Below the pieces are notes generated by a model. The model ran no database searches. It was given only the letters and a program-made list of their open reading frames with translations, and was not told the origin of the DNA. From the NCBI RefSeq assembly GCF_032341175.1, contig NZ_CP135435.1, forward strand, positions 2,418,001 to 2,482,000: DNA of 64,000 bases, read 5' to 3'. The DNA is from Bacillus sp. DTU_2020_1000418_1_SI_GHA_SEK_038 (lineage in GTDB: Bacteria; Bacillota; Bacilli; Bacillales; Cytobacillaceae). The first letter of the stretch is position 1. Each line of letters starts with the position of its first letter. A program made the translations under genes and the position numbers. Positions 41,994 to 51,866 of this stretch are shown here, one piece after another.

Positions 41994-43373
41994 CTAACTA
42001 GTCTTTTCTCCAGACTTCTTAACAGTCTGCCGTTCCATATTGATCTCATCAAAATATTTCGTATACTCCGATTCTCCGGAATACGATAGGCATAGATATT
42101 CCTTTGCCCTTGTCATTCCAATATATAACAGAGATGCTTCTCGCTCTTTATCATCTTCTAAAGCAAACGGCATGTTATCTATATTCACAATAAAAACAGC
42201 CTGAAAATCTAAGCCTTTGCTGCTGTCAATTGTACTAATTTTCACGGAATCCTCTTCTCGTTCAAACTTCCGCTTGGACTCACTATTTTCAGTTAGCCAG
42301 TAATACCTAACGCCCTCCTGATCAAGGGCTCTCTTTAACACATCGATGTAATTCATCTGATATGTCTTTTTTACCCTATAAAGAATCAGCATTTCAGAAA
42401 AAGGAACTTTGTATTGCTCATGCAGCTTCTGAATTTGCCGTACCACAATTTTTGCCTCTTTAAAAAAACTGTCAGTTTTAACAATGGCTGGTTCTACACC
42501 TTTTCTTCTAGTACTTTGAGGTGCAATGATTTCCCCTTCGTGTTCCTTACTAACGACCTTATTTTTAAGAGCAGAATGCTTTTGATAAAAATCCCAAGCA
42601 AATTTCACAATCTGAGCTGTGTTACGATAATTAATGCTTAATACCTTAGATCTACCTTGAAAGCTCAACCCAGTGTCCTGCACATAACTGCGCTTCCGTT
42701 TGTATATAGTTTGGGCCCTATCCTCAACCAATAAGAGGGATTTTGTATCCGGATTCAGTAATTGACTAACAAGACCAAACCAATCTCCTTGGAAGTCCTG
42801 TCCCTCATCTATTAATATAGCATCATACATCGGTAAAATAGCTTGCCCGATTTCTAGTTTTTCAATCATGGATGGAATAGCATCCTCTGTGATCCTTAAA
42901 TCATTCCTAAGCCATGCGTGGAAATTACGGACCTTTATATTATGTATTTTTGTATCGACTTCTTGTTCTGCCGCTGAATAATTAAAATCAAAGAGATTAT
43001 CAGGCTCATTCATCATATGATAAATCATTTGCTCAATACTTCGGGCAAGAGAAATGTTATAACATAATATTAAAATCTTCCAATCCGGATGATCCTTTGC
43101 CAGCATCTTTGCCCGGCTGGCAAGTATCAATGTTTTTCCGCTCCCCGCCACTCCGCGAATCAAACGATTTTTATCCCCTATTTGCTTCGCCAGCATTTCC
43201 TGATGAAGGTCCATTGCCTTAATATCATGCAATGACAAAAGCAGCTGATCTTGGTATGGAACTGGTTGCTTAAATTCAGCACTAATGCGTACCTCCGGAA
43301 ATAAATGATAGCGGATTGCATCCAGTTCTTCCTTTCCTAATGGAGCGGGCAAACGATAAGGGACAATGAACAT
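41994..43373 (-). CDS. UvrD-like SF1 helicase, apparently lacking its N-terminal domain
   Basis: 459 residues. Helicase motifs in order: Walker A IRGVAGSGKTLILASRA near 73, motif II ILIDEGQDFQG near 188, SINYRNTAQIVKF near 248, STIDSSKGLDFQAVFIV near 388 and a final YIGMTRAKEYL near 428. Relatives usually carry an N-terminal NERD nuclease-like domain of 150-200 residues. Here the frame extends upstream without a ribosome binding site for 18 more codons (KVSATYYKTENLFEKISN) before a stop, suggesting the 5' part was lost. May be inactive or a remnant of a defence helicase. Confidence 0.7.
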   Translation of the reverse strand: MFIVPYRLPAPLGKEELDAIRYHLFPEVRISAEFKQPVPYQDQLLLSLHDIKAMDLHQEMLAKQIGDKNRLIRGVAGSGKTLILASRAKMLAKDHPDWKILILCYNISLARSIEQMIYHMMNEPDNLFDFNYSAAEQEVDTKIHNIKVRNFHAWLRNDLRITEDAIPSMIEKLEIGQAILPMYDAILIDEGQDFQGDWFGLVSQLLNPDTKSLLLVEDRAQTIYKRKRSYVQDTGLSFQGRSKVLSINYRNTAQIVKFAWDFYQKHSALKNKVVSKEHEGEIIAPQSTRRKGVEPAIVKTDSFFKEAKIVVRQIQKLHEQYKVPFSEMLILYRVKKTYQMNYIDVLKRALDQEGVRYYWLTENSESKRKFEREEDSVKISTIDSSKGLDFQAVFIVNIDNMPFALEDDKEREASLLYIGMTRAKEYLCLSYSGESEYTKYFDEINMERQTVKKSGEKTS

Positions 43374-43493
43374 ATTAGAGATTTTTTCAAATAAATTTTC
43401 TGTCTTATAGTAGGTCGCAGAAACTTTTTAATTAAAAGTTGTAGTGTGTTTACCTATTTTTTACATCAAAAATAACGAATGCCGCATTTTGAT

Positions 43494-44405
43494 TTATTTT
43501 CCAAGTATGTCCTTCCATTCATCAATTGAGCTGGCATTATTAATTTTCTTTTCTAAAATTCGGAAATTATTACTTATTCTTTTTCGATTAATACTATCTT
43601 TTACACCTAAATAATCATCTACATGTAAAGATTGACCTGTACTATCCTTAATTGGACTTAAAACAGCTGACCTGGAATGCTGACAAAATTTTTGAAGTGC
43701 TTCTTTAACCGTCTTAGGAAATGTTTGATTATTTTTGAAAGCCTCAATTGCTAATGATTCAATATGATAGCCAGAAAGGCGGTTCTTCTTGGGGAATTGG
43801 TCGTTAATACTCTTGAACAGTTTAATCATCGGTGTAACCTTACCACCATTTGACTGATTCACCTTGGATAGCTTTTCAGCAAATTTCTTAGGCTTAATAA
43901 CGTTACTCCATTCGTTAATACCAGGCTTTGCAATTTTATAACCAGTAGCTGTCTTAATACTTGGTAATAATTGAACTTCATAACCACTTTTGAATTTAAC
44001 AGTAACAGCTAAATCACCCTTTTTCACTTCTGTTTTAGGGAGTCGATTTTTGATTTGCTGAACAAAATAATCTAATACATCTTGAGGTTTTGCGTTTGCT
44101 AACTCGCTATTATTAATCCTAACTAACATGTCCACATCACTTAAGCCTTGCGCATAGGTATGTTTACTAACAGAGCCACCAAATAAAACGTCAACAGTTC
44201 CATCCACATCTTTTTCGATTGCATCTTTTAGCGTATTCAAGTGACGTTGAACTTGTTCTGTATCTCGATTATTCAACTCCGATAATAATGATTGAAGATA
44301 ATCGTTAATCGCTCTTTCGTTTTCCTTTTGCTGTTGACTAGCTTGGTCTTTTAATAAATCCGATAAACTCATCTTTGGAACATTCCAACCTCCACCGCCG
44401 CCCAA
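43494..44405 (-). CDS. CD-NTase (CBASS cyclic-oligonucleotide synthase) with a penta-glycine N-terminus
   Basis: 303 residues. The nucleotidyltransferase motif VLFGGSVSKHTYAQGLSDVD near 73-92 has the GGS turn and the two metal-binding Asp (SDVDMLV). The third acidic residue is likely in SGYEVQLLPSI near 135. A C-terminal helical OAS-type domain follows. After phage sensing such enzymes make a cyclic nucleotide that activates the effector. The TTG start is fixed by AGGAGG eight bases upstream and gives MGGGGGWNVPKM. It is the last gene of a four-gene operon with QueC-like and TGT-like proteins, the hallmark of type IV CBASS. Confidence 0.85.
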   Translation of the reverse strand: MGGGGGWNVPKMSLSDLLKDQASQQQKENERAINDYLQSLLSELNNRDTEQVQRHLNTLKDAIEKDVDGTVDVLFGGSVSKHTYAQGLSDVDMLVRINNSELANAKPQDVLDYFVQQIKNRLPKTEVKKGDLAVTVKFKSGYEVQLLPSIKTATGYKIAKPGINEWSNVIKPKKFAEKLSKVNQSNGGKVTPMIKLFKSINDQFPKKNRLSGYHIESLAIEAFKNNQTFPKTVKEALQKFCQHSRSAVLSPIKDSTGQSLHVDDYLGVKDSINRKRISNNFRILEKKINNASSIDEWKDILGK

Positions 44406-44417
44406 TTACTTCTCCTC

Positions 44418-45374
44418 CTACACTAAATCTATTATTTTGGTTATCTCTCTTTCAGTAGTTTTATCCAATTCAAAAACAGACAAATCATTTTCTTGAGTAA
44501 ATAATTTCATTTTATGTTTTAGGTTATTTAAAGTTTTTATGTTCTCTAAATAAGAAATCAGTTTTAGTTCATCTGTTCTTAGACTCCAATTCCCACTTGA
44601 AATAGCGAAGCTATTAAAATAAACAGGATTGTTATCTTTGAAACCATATCTTAACCATGATAATCCATCAAATATATCTGCTCCGCACAAAAAATATACG
44701 ATAATGTTTAATGGGTCCAAGCAACCAAAAATATGAATTGGTTGTTTTAATCCTTTATCATTAAGAGTGTTCCTGATTTTACAAATATTCCGGCACCTTT
44801 CATATACCGAATAACCTAACTCCTTTTCAGTGAAACCCAAAATTGAAAATGAAGATAACCTAGAAACATTATTAATGACACTCTCAATATTTATTTTTCC
44901 TTCTCCATTTTCCGGTTTAATTAGAAAGTCACTAGAAAACAAAGGGAATTTACTAAAGATAGAATTCGCCTTATTTATTTGTTCAAATACTGGTAAACCC
45001 ATGTAATCGTAATTAATTAATACAATATCTGTCATCGGTTCAATACAGGCTATTTGCTTAAAATAAATCTCTTCATTCCAATCCAATGGTTTATGTGGAA
45101 AATCATATATTTCTGACAAATCTGGTTCAATACCTGCTTCGTAGCCACCGCTGTCAATAAATAATATTTCGGTTTCATATATCTGTTTACCATCGATTAG
45201 GTTGTAATATAAATCATAAGAACTAAATAGTGTAGCATCTGATAAATAGTCTTTTAAATTATAAAAGATTTCAGCAAATTGCCTTATACCTTTACTCGAA
45301 AAGGAAGGTATTAAAATTGGAGTAGTAACCTCTATTCCTTTTACTAACCTTTCCTTACATAAGTAATTACTCAT
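44418..45374 (-). CDS. cap10: TGT-like protein of type IV CBASS (Cap10 type)
   Basis: 318 residues, a divergent tRNA-guanine-transglycosylase-like TIM barrel. ETEILFIDSGGYEAGIEP near 67 corresponds to the SDSGGFQ segment bearing the first catalytic Asp of TGT. HIFGCLDPLNIIVYFLCGAD followed by IFDGLSWLRYG near 213-240 corresponds to the GxDMFD segment with the nucleophilic Asp. Zinc-binding Cys residues of true TGT are not obvious at the C-terminus. The start overlaps the QueC-like stop by eight bases. In type IV CBASS this protein acts with the QueC-like enzyme on a deazaguanine intermediate rather than on queuosine tRNA. Confidence 0.8.
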   Translation of the reverse strand: MSNYLCKERLVKGIEVTTPILIPSFSSKGIRQFAEIFYNLKDYLSDATLFSSYDLYYNLIDGKQIYETEILFIDSGGYEAGIEPDLSEIYDFPHKPLDWNEEIYFKQIACIEPMTDIVLINYDYMGLPVFEQINKANSIFSKFPLFSSDFLIKPENGEGKINIESVINNVSRLSSFSILGFTEKELGYSVYERCRNICKIRNTLNDKGLKQPIHIFGCLDPLNIIVYFLCGADIFDGLSWLRYGFKDNNPVYFNSFAISSGNWSLRTDELKLISYLENIKTLNNLKHKMKLFTQENDLSVFELDKTTEREITKIIDLV

Positions 45375-45939
45375 TCAGAAACCTCCTTCTATCTTTGCAT
45401 GATAAGCATCTCCCACAGTTCCCTTCATGACCAAGCTCACAACTATAAGTAAGAGCAACTGGTATAGATTTCTGTAAGCAATAATCTATTATTTGTTTTT
45501 TTGTAAATTGGAGAAAAGGAACATCAAGTAATACTGTACCGCTAAAATAACCATCTATTATTCTTTGATAATCTTCCACGAACGTTTGAGAACAATCATA
45601 ATAAGGAGTTCCAGCATGAATCCCTAGCGCAATCTTTGAATAATTTGATGGAAGAAAACTTAGGGCTGCTGTAATAAATAATGCATTTCTTCCTACGAAT
45701 TCACCATTGTTATTCTTCAGAGAAAAGCCTATATTTGATACAATTAAATTAATTCCATAGTACCGGCATATATCTTGAACTACTTGATTCTCTTTATTAC
45801 TGCCTGGTTGTCCATAATCGAAAAATAGAGCTGTAACCTCATATTTTTTTAAAAGATAGTATTCAAGTAATGCAGTAGAATCTATCCCTCCACTAAACAG
45901 TACCAGGACAGTATTACTTTTTCTCATCATTACCCCCAT
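45367..45939 (-). CDS. cap9: QueC-like deazaguanine synthase of type IV CBASS (Cap9 type)
   Basis: 190 residues, PP-loop ATP pyrophosphatase fold. VLVLFSGGIDSTALLEYYL near 11-29 is the PP-loop. The zinc-binding tail has four cysteines in CELGHEGNCGRCLSCKDRRR near 167-186. Canonical QueC turns carboxydeazaguanine into preQ0, but queD, queE and queF are absent here, and it sits in a CBASS operon. The first ATG, with GAGG nearby, overlaps the end of the SLATT gene by 26 bases; an internal Met at codon 4 is an alternative. Confidence 0.85.
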   Translation of the reverse strand: MGVMMRKSNTVLVLFSGGIDSTALLEYYLLKKYEVTALFFDYGQPGSNKENQVVQDICRYYGINLIVSNIGFSLKNNNGEFVGRNALFITAALSFLPSNYSKIALGIHAGTPYYDCSQTFVEDYQRIIDGYFSGTVLLDVPFLQFTKKQIIDYCLQKSIPVALTYSCELGHEGNCGRCLSCKDRRRFLNE

Positions 45940-46534
45940 TACTTACCTCATCCTTTTCTACTTTTTTTAGTTCTATTAACATCTTTTTTAACTTGTACAA
46001 CCATAGAATCATGTAAGGATTATGTTCAAGTGCTGTACTTATCTCAATTTTTCTATAAAGATGCCTTTTAGCTTTTAGAAAATACTTATCGGGTATCATG
46101 GGGGTTGTTTCACATATTAATGTGTAATGTAAGGTTAAATGGTCGATATCTTCATTTGTTACATTTGTCCGTTTTTCAATCGAATCCGCATAACGAATAA
46201 ACGAAGTTAATTGCTTCCCTGCACTTTCATATTCAGAAGCCCTTTTTGATAAGCTCAAGAACTCTTCGATAACTGTAAATATAAATACCATAGAGGCTAA
46301 TAAACCAATAACTACTTTATAAACAGGCTCTGTTAAGTTTTTAATCATAGGTAAAAACACATCAAAATTGGCAAATGTTAAAATGGCAACTACAGTCGAA
46401 CCTATTAATATTAAAAAGTGCAATAAACTACTTGATAATCTATATTTTTTGGATAACATAAAATATGCATTTCTAGAATTCTCCGCTTTTTTTCTTAGTT
46501 TTTTGATTTGATTTATTTTATTCAGTTCTGCCAT
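45914..46534 (-). CDS. SLATT-domain membrane protein (CBASS effector)
   Basis: 206 residues. Two transmembrane helices at about residues 37-57 and 72-92 lie inside an alpha-helical SLATT-type domain: KAENSRNAYFMLSKKYRLSS before, then EEFLSLSKRASEYESAGKQL after. SLATT proteins are predicted pore-forming effectors in nucleotide-signalling defence systems. First gene of the operon, ATG after AGGTGAATTAGTTT. It would damage the membrane when the CD-NTase product is bound. Confidence 0.82.
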   Translation of the reverse strand: MAELNKINQIKKLRKKAENSRNAYFMLSKKYRLSSSLLHFLILIGSTVVAILTFANFDVFLPMIKNLTEPVYKVVIGLLASMVFIFTVIEEFLSLSKRASEYESAGKQLTSFIRYADSIEKRTNVTNEDIDHLTLHYTLICETTPMIPDKYFLKAKRHLYRKIEISTALEHNPYMILWLYKLKKMLIELKKVEKDEVSNGGNDEKK

Positions 46535-46725
46535 AAACTAATTCACCTACAAGTCAAAATTTTTTAAAATAAAGGAAGAAGCCAATAATAAGGCAAATTA
46601 CTGCTCGTTCCAATAATGCAAGATAATAGTCATAGTAAATTGGAATTACATTCCATCTAGTTCTATGATACCAAATATACACAATAAATGTATATTCATA
46701 TATTTACTTCAATACACATGATGTA

Positions 46726-46758
46726 AAAAAACTGCCAAAAATTAATTTGGCAGTTTTT
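46726..46758 (-). terminator. Terminator between the large helicase and the CBASS operon
   Basis: AAAAACTGCCAAA (46726-46738) pairs with TTTGGCAGTTTTT (46746-46758), with T runs on both strands. It separates two minus-strand units, so CBASS should have its own promoter in the 190 bases to the left. Confidence 0.88.
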
Positions 46759-46841
46759 CGTGTCGTTTTTTTATTCTTCTAGCTTATTTTTTTCGCAAGG
46801 GCAGAACTCTCGTGTTTTTCTTAATTCACTTAATAATCATT

Positions 46842-49800
46842 TTAGTTAACAACCTTCTCTATACCCATTTCCTCCAATTTACCCCATAAACTTTCAAGTG
46901 ACTTAGTTTTGTTGTAATAAAACTCTCTACCTCTAACTCTCCAAAATTTCCAACCAGCTCGTTCTAAGTCATTTTGCCGTTGCATATCCTCTTCCCATTT
47001 TTCAGGACCGTGCCACCTCTCACCATCACATTCAACAGCAAGACGGTCTCTGATTCCTTCAATAACTAAATCAATACGGTAATTACCTACTTTAACTTGA
47101 GGTTGTACTTTATAACCTTTCGCTACTATCATACGTAATACTTCAATCTCAAATGGTGAATCACATTTTTCTTCTAAGTTCTCAATAATTTCATTTACCC
47201 TTGCTGGATTTTTACAATAGCTTAATAACTGGTATCGGTAACAGTCTTTCTTCAATTCATCTAACTCGACTGAATGATACAGTCTCATTTGATTTTTAGC
47301 TCTACTTGCAGCTACATTAAAGGTTTGTTGTTGGTCTTTCTTTGCCATCGCTACAAAACGTCTGTTCCCTGCAACAACCATTGATAAGAATACAATATCT
47401 CTTTCGTCCCCTTGAAGGCTGTATGCATTTCCACAAATTATTTTTCTCTTTACAAATTCACTTTCAGATATTCTCTCACGTATTTTATTCTCAATAAGAG
47501 CTGCTTGTTTATTTCCTTGTAATGCAATCACACCAATTGTTTGATTTTCAAACTGTGGGTCTGCAATTATTTTTTCAATGTCTTCAACAATTTTATCTGC
47601 TTCCGGAACATTTATTAAAGAACTTCCTTCCGTGGCATAACCGTCCTCAACTTTAATTGCAACTACTGGAGGCCCAATTTTTTCGTTTTCAAATGGAAGT
47701 CTTAAAGGAACCATTTGTCCACCATAACTAAGGTCATTCGAAAATTGAATAATTTCAGGTACACATCTAAAGTGTTCTTTTAGCATTAATCTACCGCTCT
47801 TAGGGAAGATTTGGTCTGCAATTTCGTAAAGAGATATTTTATGGTCAAATAACCTCTTGTTTGGTACCCCTTCTAGATAGCGTTGTATCAATTCTTCAAT
47901 TTCAGAGTCTTTTGTACCAATACCATACGGGCGTATTTGTTCATCATCACCTACAACAACAATCTTTTCACCACGTAATAGCACGGGAACAGACATGATA
48001 TCGCATTGACTACTTTCATCAAAAATAATGACATCAAACTTATCATTATAAATTGGGAAGTTTTCAATAACTTGATTGACCGGCATAATCCATACAGGAA
48101 TCGCTGATTGTGCCTTTTCCATTTCTTTACGTGCATCGGCTAAGTATCGCTTGTTGTTACCAGTAGCTTTACCATAACGCTTTATAAAGTTTTTCCAAGC
48201 TACAAGAGCTCTCTTTTGTGTTTCAGTTATTCGATTAATTTGGTTTAACCAAGTAGAATTTGACACTATTGATGTGATTAATTTCTTTTGATAATCTTGT
48301 TCAGATTTGATGTTGTTTTCTATTCGTTCCGCTTCAAAGCCTTGATTTTCTGTCATCCAATCATATAAAGATTTAAGTTCCCAAGACTTTTGAACTTCTT
48401 GAGGAATCGCTACATCTTTAGAGAGTAAATCAACTATCATAGCTGCTGTTTTAGGCGCAGTTGCCTCAAGTCGCGTAAATAAAGCAAAGTATTTAGTTAC
48501 ATCTTCTTTCTTATTGATTAGATACTTTAATTCATCAAGTACGGACCCCCACCTAGATTCATCTTTGTCATTTAATATTTCAAGGAATGATTTAACAATT
48601 GGGTGTATTTCTTTTTCATTCAATAGCTGATTTAATGAATCTCTATATAAATTATATTCCCTTTCCCATTCTTGAAAGTTAAGAACATCAAACAGGCGAT
48701 TAGTTGTTGATTTAAGCTCTACATAAAGATTGTAATTTAGCCAGTTTGAATTATTCAGTAACAGGCGATTTGAAGTTTGTATAAAACCTTCTACTAAAGC
48801 TCCTAGACGTATTGTTTTCTCATAGGATTCAATTGCTTTATCAATTGTGCTAAAAAGACGCTTATCTTCGATATCAATTGGAGTTCCACTAATTTCATCG
48901 ATGTTAGCGTTCCAAACACGAACTATCTCCACTTTTTTTCTTTTTAAATGGAGGTACTGTTGCAGTATCTCAATTTCTTCAAGAGTTCTTACTGGATGAC
49001 CATTAATGATTGGTTCTTGCCATAAAAATTTCGCATTCTTTCCCTTTGTTAATGCAAATATCGTATTAGGTTTCTTGTTCGCTCTTAATCGTTCCCCATA
49101 TATATAAATATCTGATTCTAATTCAAAATCTGGTTTTTTAGGAAGGGTAAAGTCATAACTAATAATGGTTTTATGAATAGATACCAATTCTTTGTTTAAT
49201 TCTTTTATCTCATTAAAGAAAGAGGTCCAGCGCTCTTTTCGGGTATTACCAGCCAGGTAGTCTTCCAGTATCTTCTGATGTGCAGTTCCTTCTATAAAGC
49301 AATCTTTGTATTCTAATATTCTTGAAAGCTCTATGTTTAATTTTTCAGCATATTCCTTATCATGCGGAAATTGAATTTTATTAGTGTGAATGATTGCCAT
49401 ATCATGTTTAATTTTTAATTCCTGACCTTTTGAAAGCCATTTTTTCATTTCTTCTGTGCTTTTTAATAAATGGAAATCCGGAAGAATACTATCTCTTAAA
49501 TAAAGGTCCTTTCCTTCTAATGAACCTCTTAGTTCCCAAAGAGTCTTAAATTCTTCTTCTGATAACGGAAATTCAGAATTCAACTCCACTTTATCTAAAA
49601 TCCAATGAAAATCTAATGATTCTTCAGTCAACATTTGGGCAGTAACCGCTTTGCTGATAGAATTACCTTTGTAGTCAATTTCTGTTTTTTCACTTTTGCT
49701 GTATTCCAGTAACTGATGCTTATATTTTGCTTCATTTCTTCGACTACTATCTAATTCGTTTTTACTTCGAGCAATTTCTGCTTCTAATTTTTCAATGGAT

Positions 49801-51140
49801 GTATTTCCAAGTTTCTCCGAAATTGTCCTTATGGATGCCTCAATTTCTCTTAGTGAATCTCTTCCGCCACCTAGGACTGGTACACACAAATCACGTATTT
49901 CTTCTGGAATTTTCTCTTTAAGAACTTTTAGAGGGTTTTCCTTTTGGCTAGTAATAAGTATTTTTTTTCCATGTGCAAGTAAATGAGAAACAATATTGGC
50001 TATCGTATGAGTTTTACCAGTCCCCGGAGGTCCTTGTACTGTCAAACCGTAGTTACTCGCCAGCCTTCTGGCGATTTCTTTTTGTTCTTCATTTGCAGCA
50101 AGAGGAAAATATAAATCTGTGGCAAGTTTATCCCAGTTTAAGCTATTCATTTCTTCATCTATTTTAACTTCATTCCCGACAATTGACTCTATTGTTGCAG
50201 GTACTTCATAGCCCTCTTCTTGCATAGACTCAATGATTTGTTCTAAATCTCTTTGTATAACCTGATTGTCTTTTCTTCTTAAAATAATTACATATTCATC
50301 TAAGTGTCCTATAGCATCTTTTGACTGATGGATAGGTTCATCAGTTAAAGAAGTACGACCACTCGCATCAATTACCTGCATAAATTGACTTGATAAATCC
50401 CTAACATCTTCTTCAAATACATCTCTATATCGAGCTATTCTTCCTATATTCTGAATCTCTTCCAAATTAGGAAGTGGGATACCACTAAGAATATTCAGTT
50501 CAAGCTAGTATCCTTGATTAGTTGGTTTGACAGTAATAATACCTTTATCAGTATCAAGTTCTATATCCAGTTTCGTCGTAAATAAAGGGTGTAATATAGA
50601 ATCAACTTCATGTTTCCAAGTAAAAATTGTATTTCCTAATAGTAGTTCAATACCCTCACCTTCAACTTGGAAATCTTGATTAATTCTGAAAAAAAGCTCA
50701 TACAAAGTTTGAACCTTTTTCATTCGAGAAATTTCCGCAGCCCAGTCACTCCACACTGATTTCCAACCATTGAATAACTTTAAACGACTCGAATCCTCTT
50801 CAAAACGCACTTCTACCTCATCTGTGCCTTGGATTAATACTTTGGGTGCAGGAATATTTGGAGGTTTAGTTTCATGATTATACGAATATGTAATCCACTC
50901 TCTAATGGACTTGTCAGGATGAGGAGGCGTCAAAATTTCTTCTGTGAACTTCTGTCTATGAATCTCAATAATTGCTTCCCCATCTTCTCCTTCTCCCAGT
51001 AAATATACTCCATCACCGTATTCCTCAAGAGAAGCTTTAGTCCAATTTTTATCATATTCCTTAAAATCACGGATAACCTTAAATCGCAAGTTATTGACTG
51101 CTAACAAATATTCAAACAGCTGCCTAGCCTTGTCGCTCAA
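46842..51140 (-). pseudogene. Giant SF1 helicase with C-terminal Vsr/DUF559-like nuclease, interrupted by one amber codon
   Basis: Two in-frame open stretches, 51140-50505 (211 residues) and 50465-46842 (1207 residues), are separated by one TAG at 50505-50507. The 13 codons between the TAG and the next start (LELNILSGIPLPN) read smoothly into LEEIQNIGRI. The joined product would be 1432 residues. Helicase motifs: LTVQGPPGTGKTHTIANIV, VIIFDESSQCDIMSVPVL, NAYSLQGDERDIVFLSM, FNVAASRAKNQM. The C-terminal nuclease is Vsr/DUF559-like (NYRIDLVIEGIRDRLAVECD then GERWHG). This is a defence helicase-nuclease. The C-terminal piece alone keeps all helicase and nuclease motifs and might be made from TTG 50465. 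Confidence 0.75.
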
Positions 51141-51277
51141 TTAAAAGCACCTCTTTATTATTTCATATAGTCAATATATCACATTGTATGTATGGGAATA
51201 AAAGTTAATTCTTGCTAGGTTGCTTGTATACTACCCATAAAAATAAGACATAATCGTTCAAACAAAGGGTGATATAA

Positions 51278-51340
51278 ATGAGTCTTTTGTCACAGTACCA
51301 GATTTGTATCGTTTTAACCATTTTAATATATTTTTCTTAA
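51278..51340 (+). CDS. Possible 20-residue membrane peptide
   Basis: MSLLSQYQICIVLTILIYFS after AAAGGGTGATATAA, a plausible ribosome binding site, and followed by a hairpin at 51350-51378. Hydrophobic and very short. It could be a small toxin or leader, or chance. Not matched to a family that I know. Confidence 0.3.
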   Translation: MSLLSQYQICIVLTILIYFS

Positions 51341-51349
51341 TACGTGATA

Positions 51350-51378
51350 AAAGCTTAGAGAATTTATATCTAAGCTTT
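51350..51378. terminator. Hairpin after the 20-residue frame
   Basis: AAAGCTTAGA (51350-51359) pairs perfectly with TCTAAGCTTT (51369-51378); T-rich on the minus-strand side. Confidence 0.5.
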
Positions 51379-51401
51379 GTACACTAACTATTACATTCCT
51401 A

Positions 51402-51674
51402 TTAAGCTATGTATTGGTTCCTTGGTGCATGAACATTATTATAAATCCTCGGCGTTCCATCTTTTTCAATTTCTAACCGTGAAATGAATCTATTGATTAC
51501 CTCAGGTAGGGTTTCTGGAGCGTAAAGATAGTTCCCAATCTTTTAATTCTTCAAAGCCTTTTTTCTTGAGCTCGTTTATGTATTCGTTATTTAGAATTCT
51601 AATAGAGTATTTTTTCCCCCTTGGGCAAAGACTTCTGGGATACGATCACTGACTAATTTGTTATATATGGGTAT
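51402..51674 (-). pseudogene. Remnant(s): COG4997 nucleotide pyrophosphohydrolase-like fragment and an unrecognised C-terminal fragment
   Basis: At 51674-51532 the minus strand reads IPIYNKLVSDRIPEVFAQGG and then KYSIRILNNEYINELKKKG. This is the start of the MazG-like, phosphoribosyl-ATP-pyrophosphohydrolase-related family (consensus YNKLVRDKIPEI). It lacks a start codon and breaks after about 48 codons. In another frame, 51530-51402 reads YLYAPETLPEVINRFISRLE and ends NVHAPRNQYIA-stop, a tail I cannot assign. Both are dead. Confidence 0.6.
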
Positions 51675-51866
51675 GGTTTGACCTCTGAATTTAAATGTAA
51701 ATTATTTTAGTAAACAATATACGGTAATAAGGTTGAAAAGGTAAACCTAATGGTGAGCACTGGCCGTACAAGATGTTAGCCGCCAGAACTCTTGAGGAGC
51801 AAGTTATCAAAAGAAGTAACGATTTTCTCCTGTGGTATTTGAGTTTCGCATAAATCGATTTTTATT

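Noticed and set aside
43374..43439. Upstream extension of the UvrD-like gene as its true start
   Set aside because: 18 in-frame codons precede the ATG but none is a start with a ribosome binding site; treated as evidence of truncation.
44418..45939. Queuosine tRNA modification operon or deazaguanine DNA modification (Dpd)
   Set aside because: queD, queE, queF and queA are missing, the TGT-like protein is divergent, no Dpd helicases are linked, and the genes overlap with CD-NTase and SLATT genes.
45367..46725. preQ1 riboswitch upstream of the QueC-like gene
   Set aside because: No preQ1-type aptamer could be recognised in the leader before the SLATT gene.
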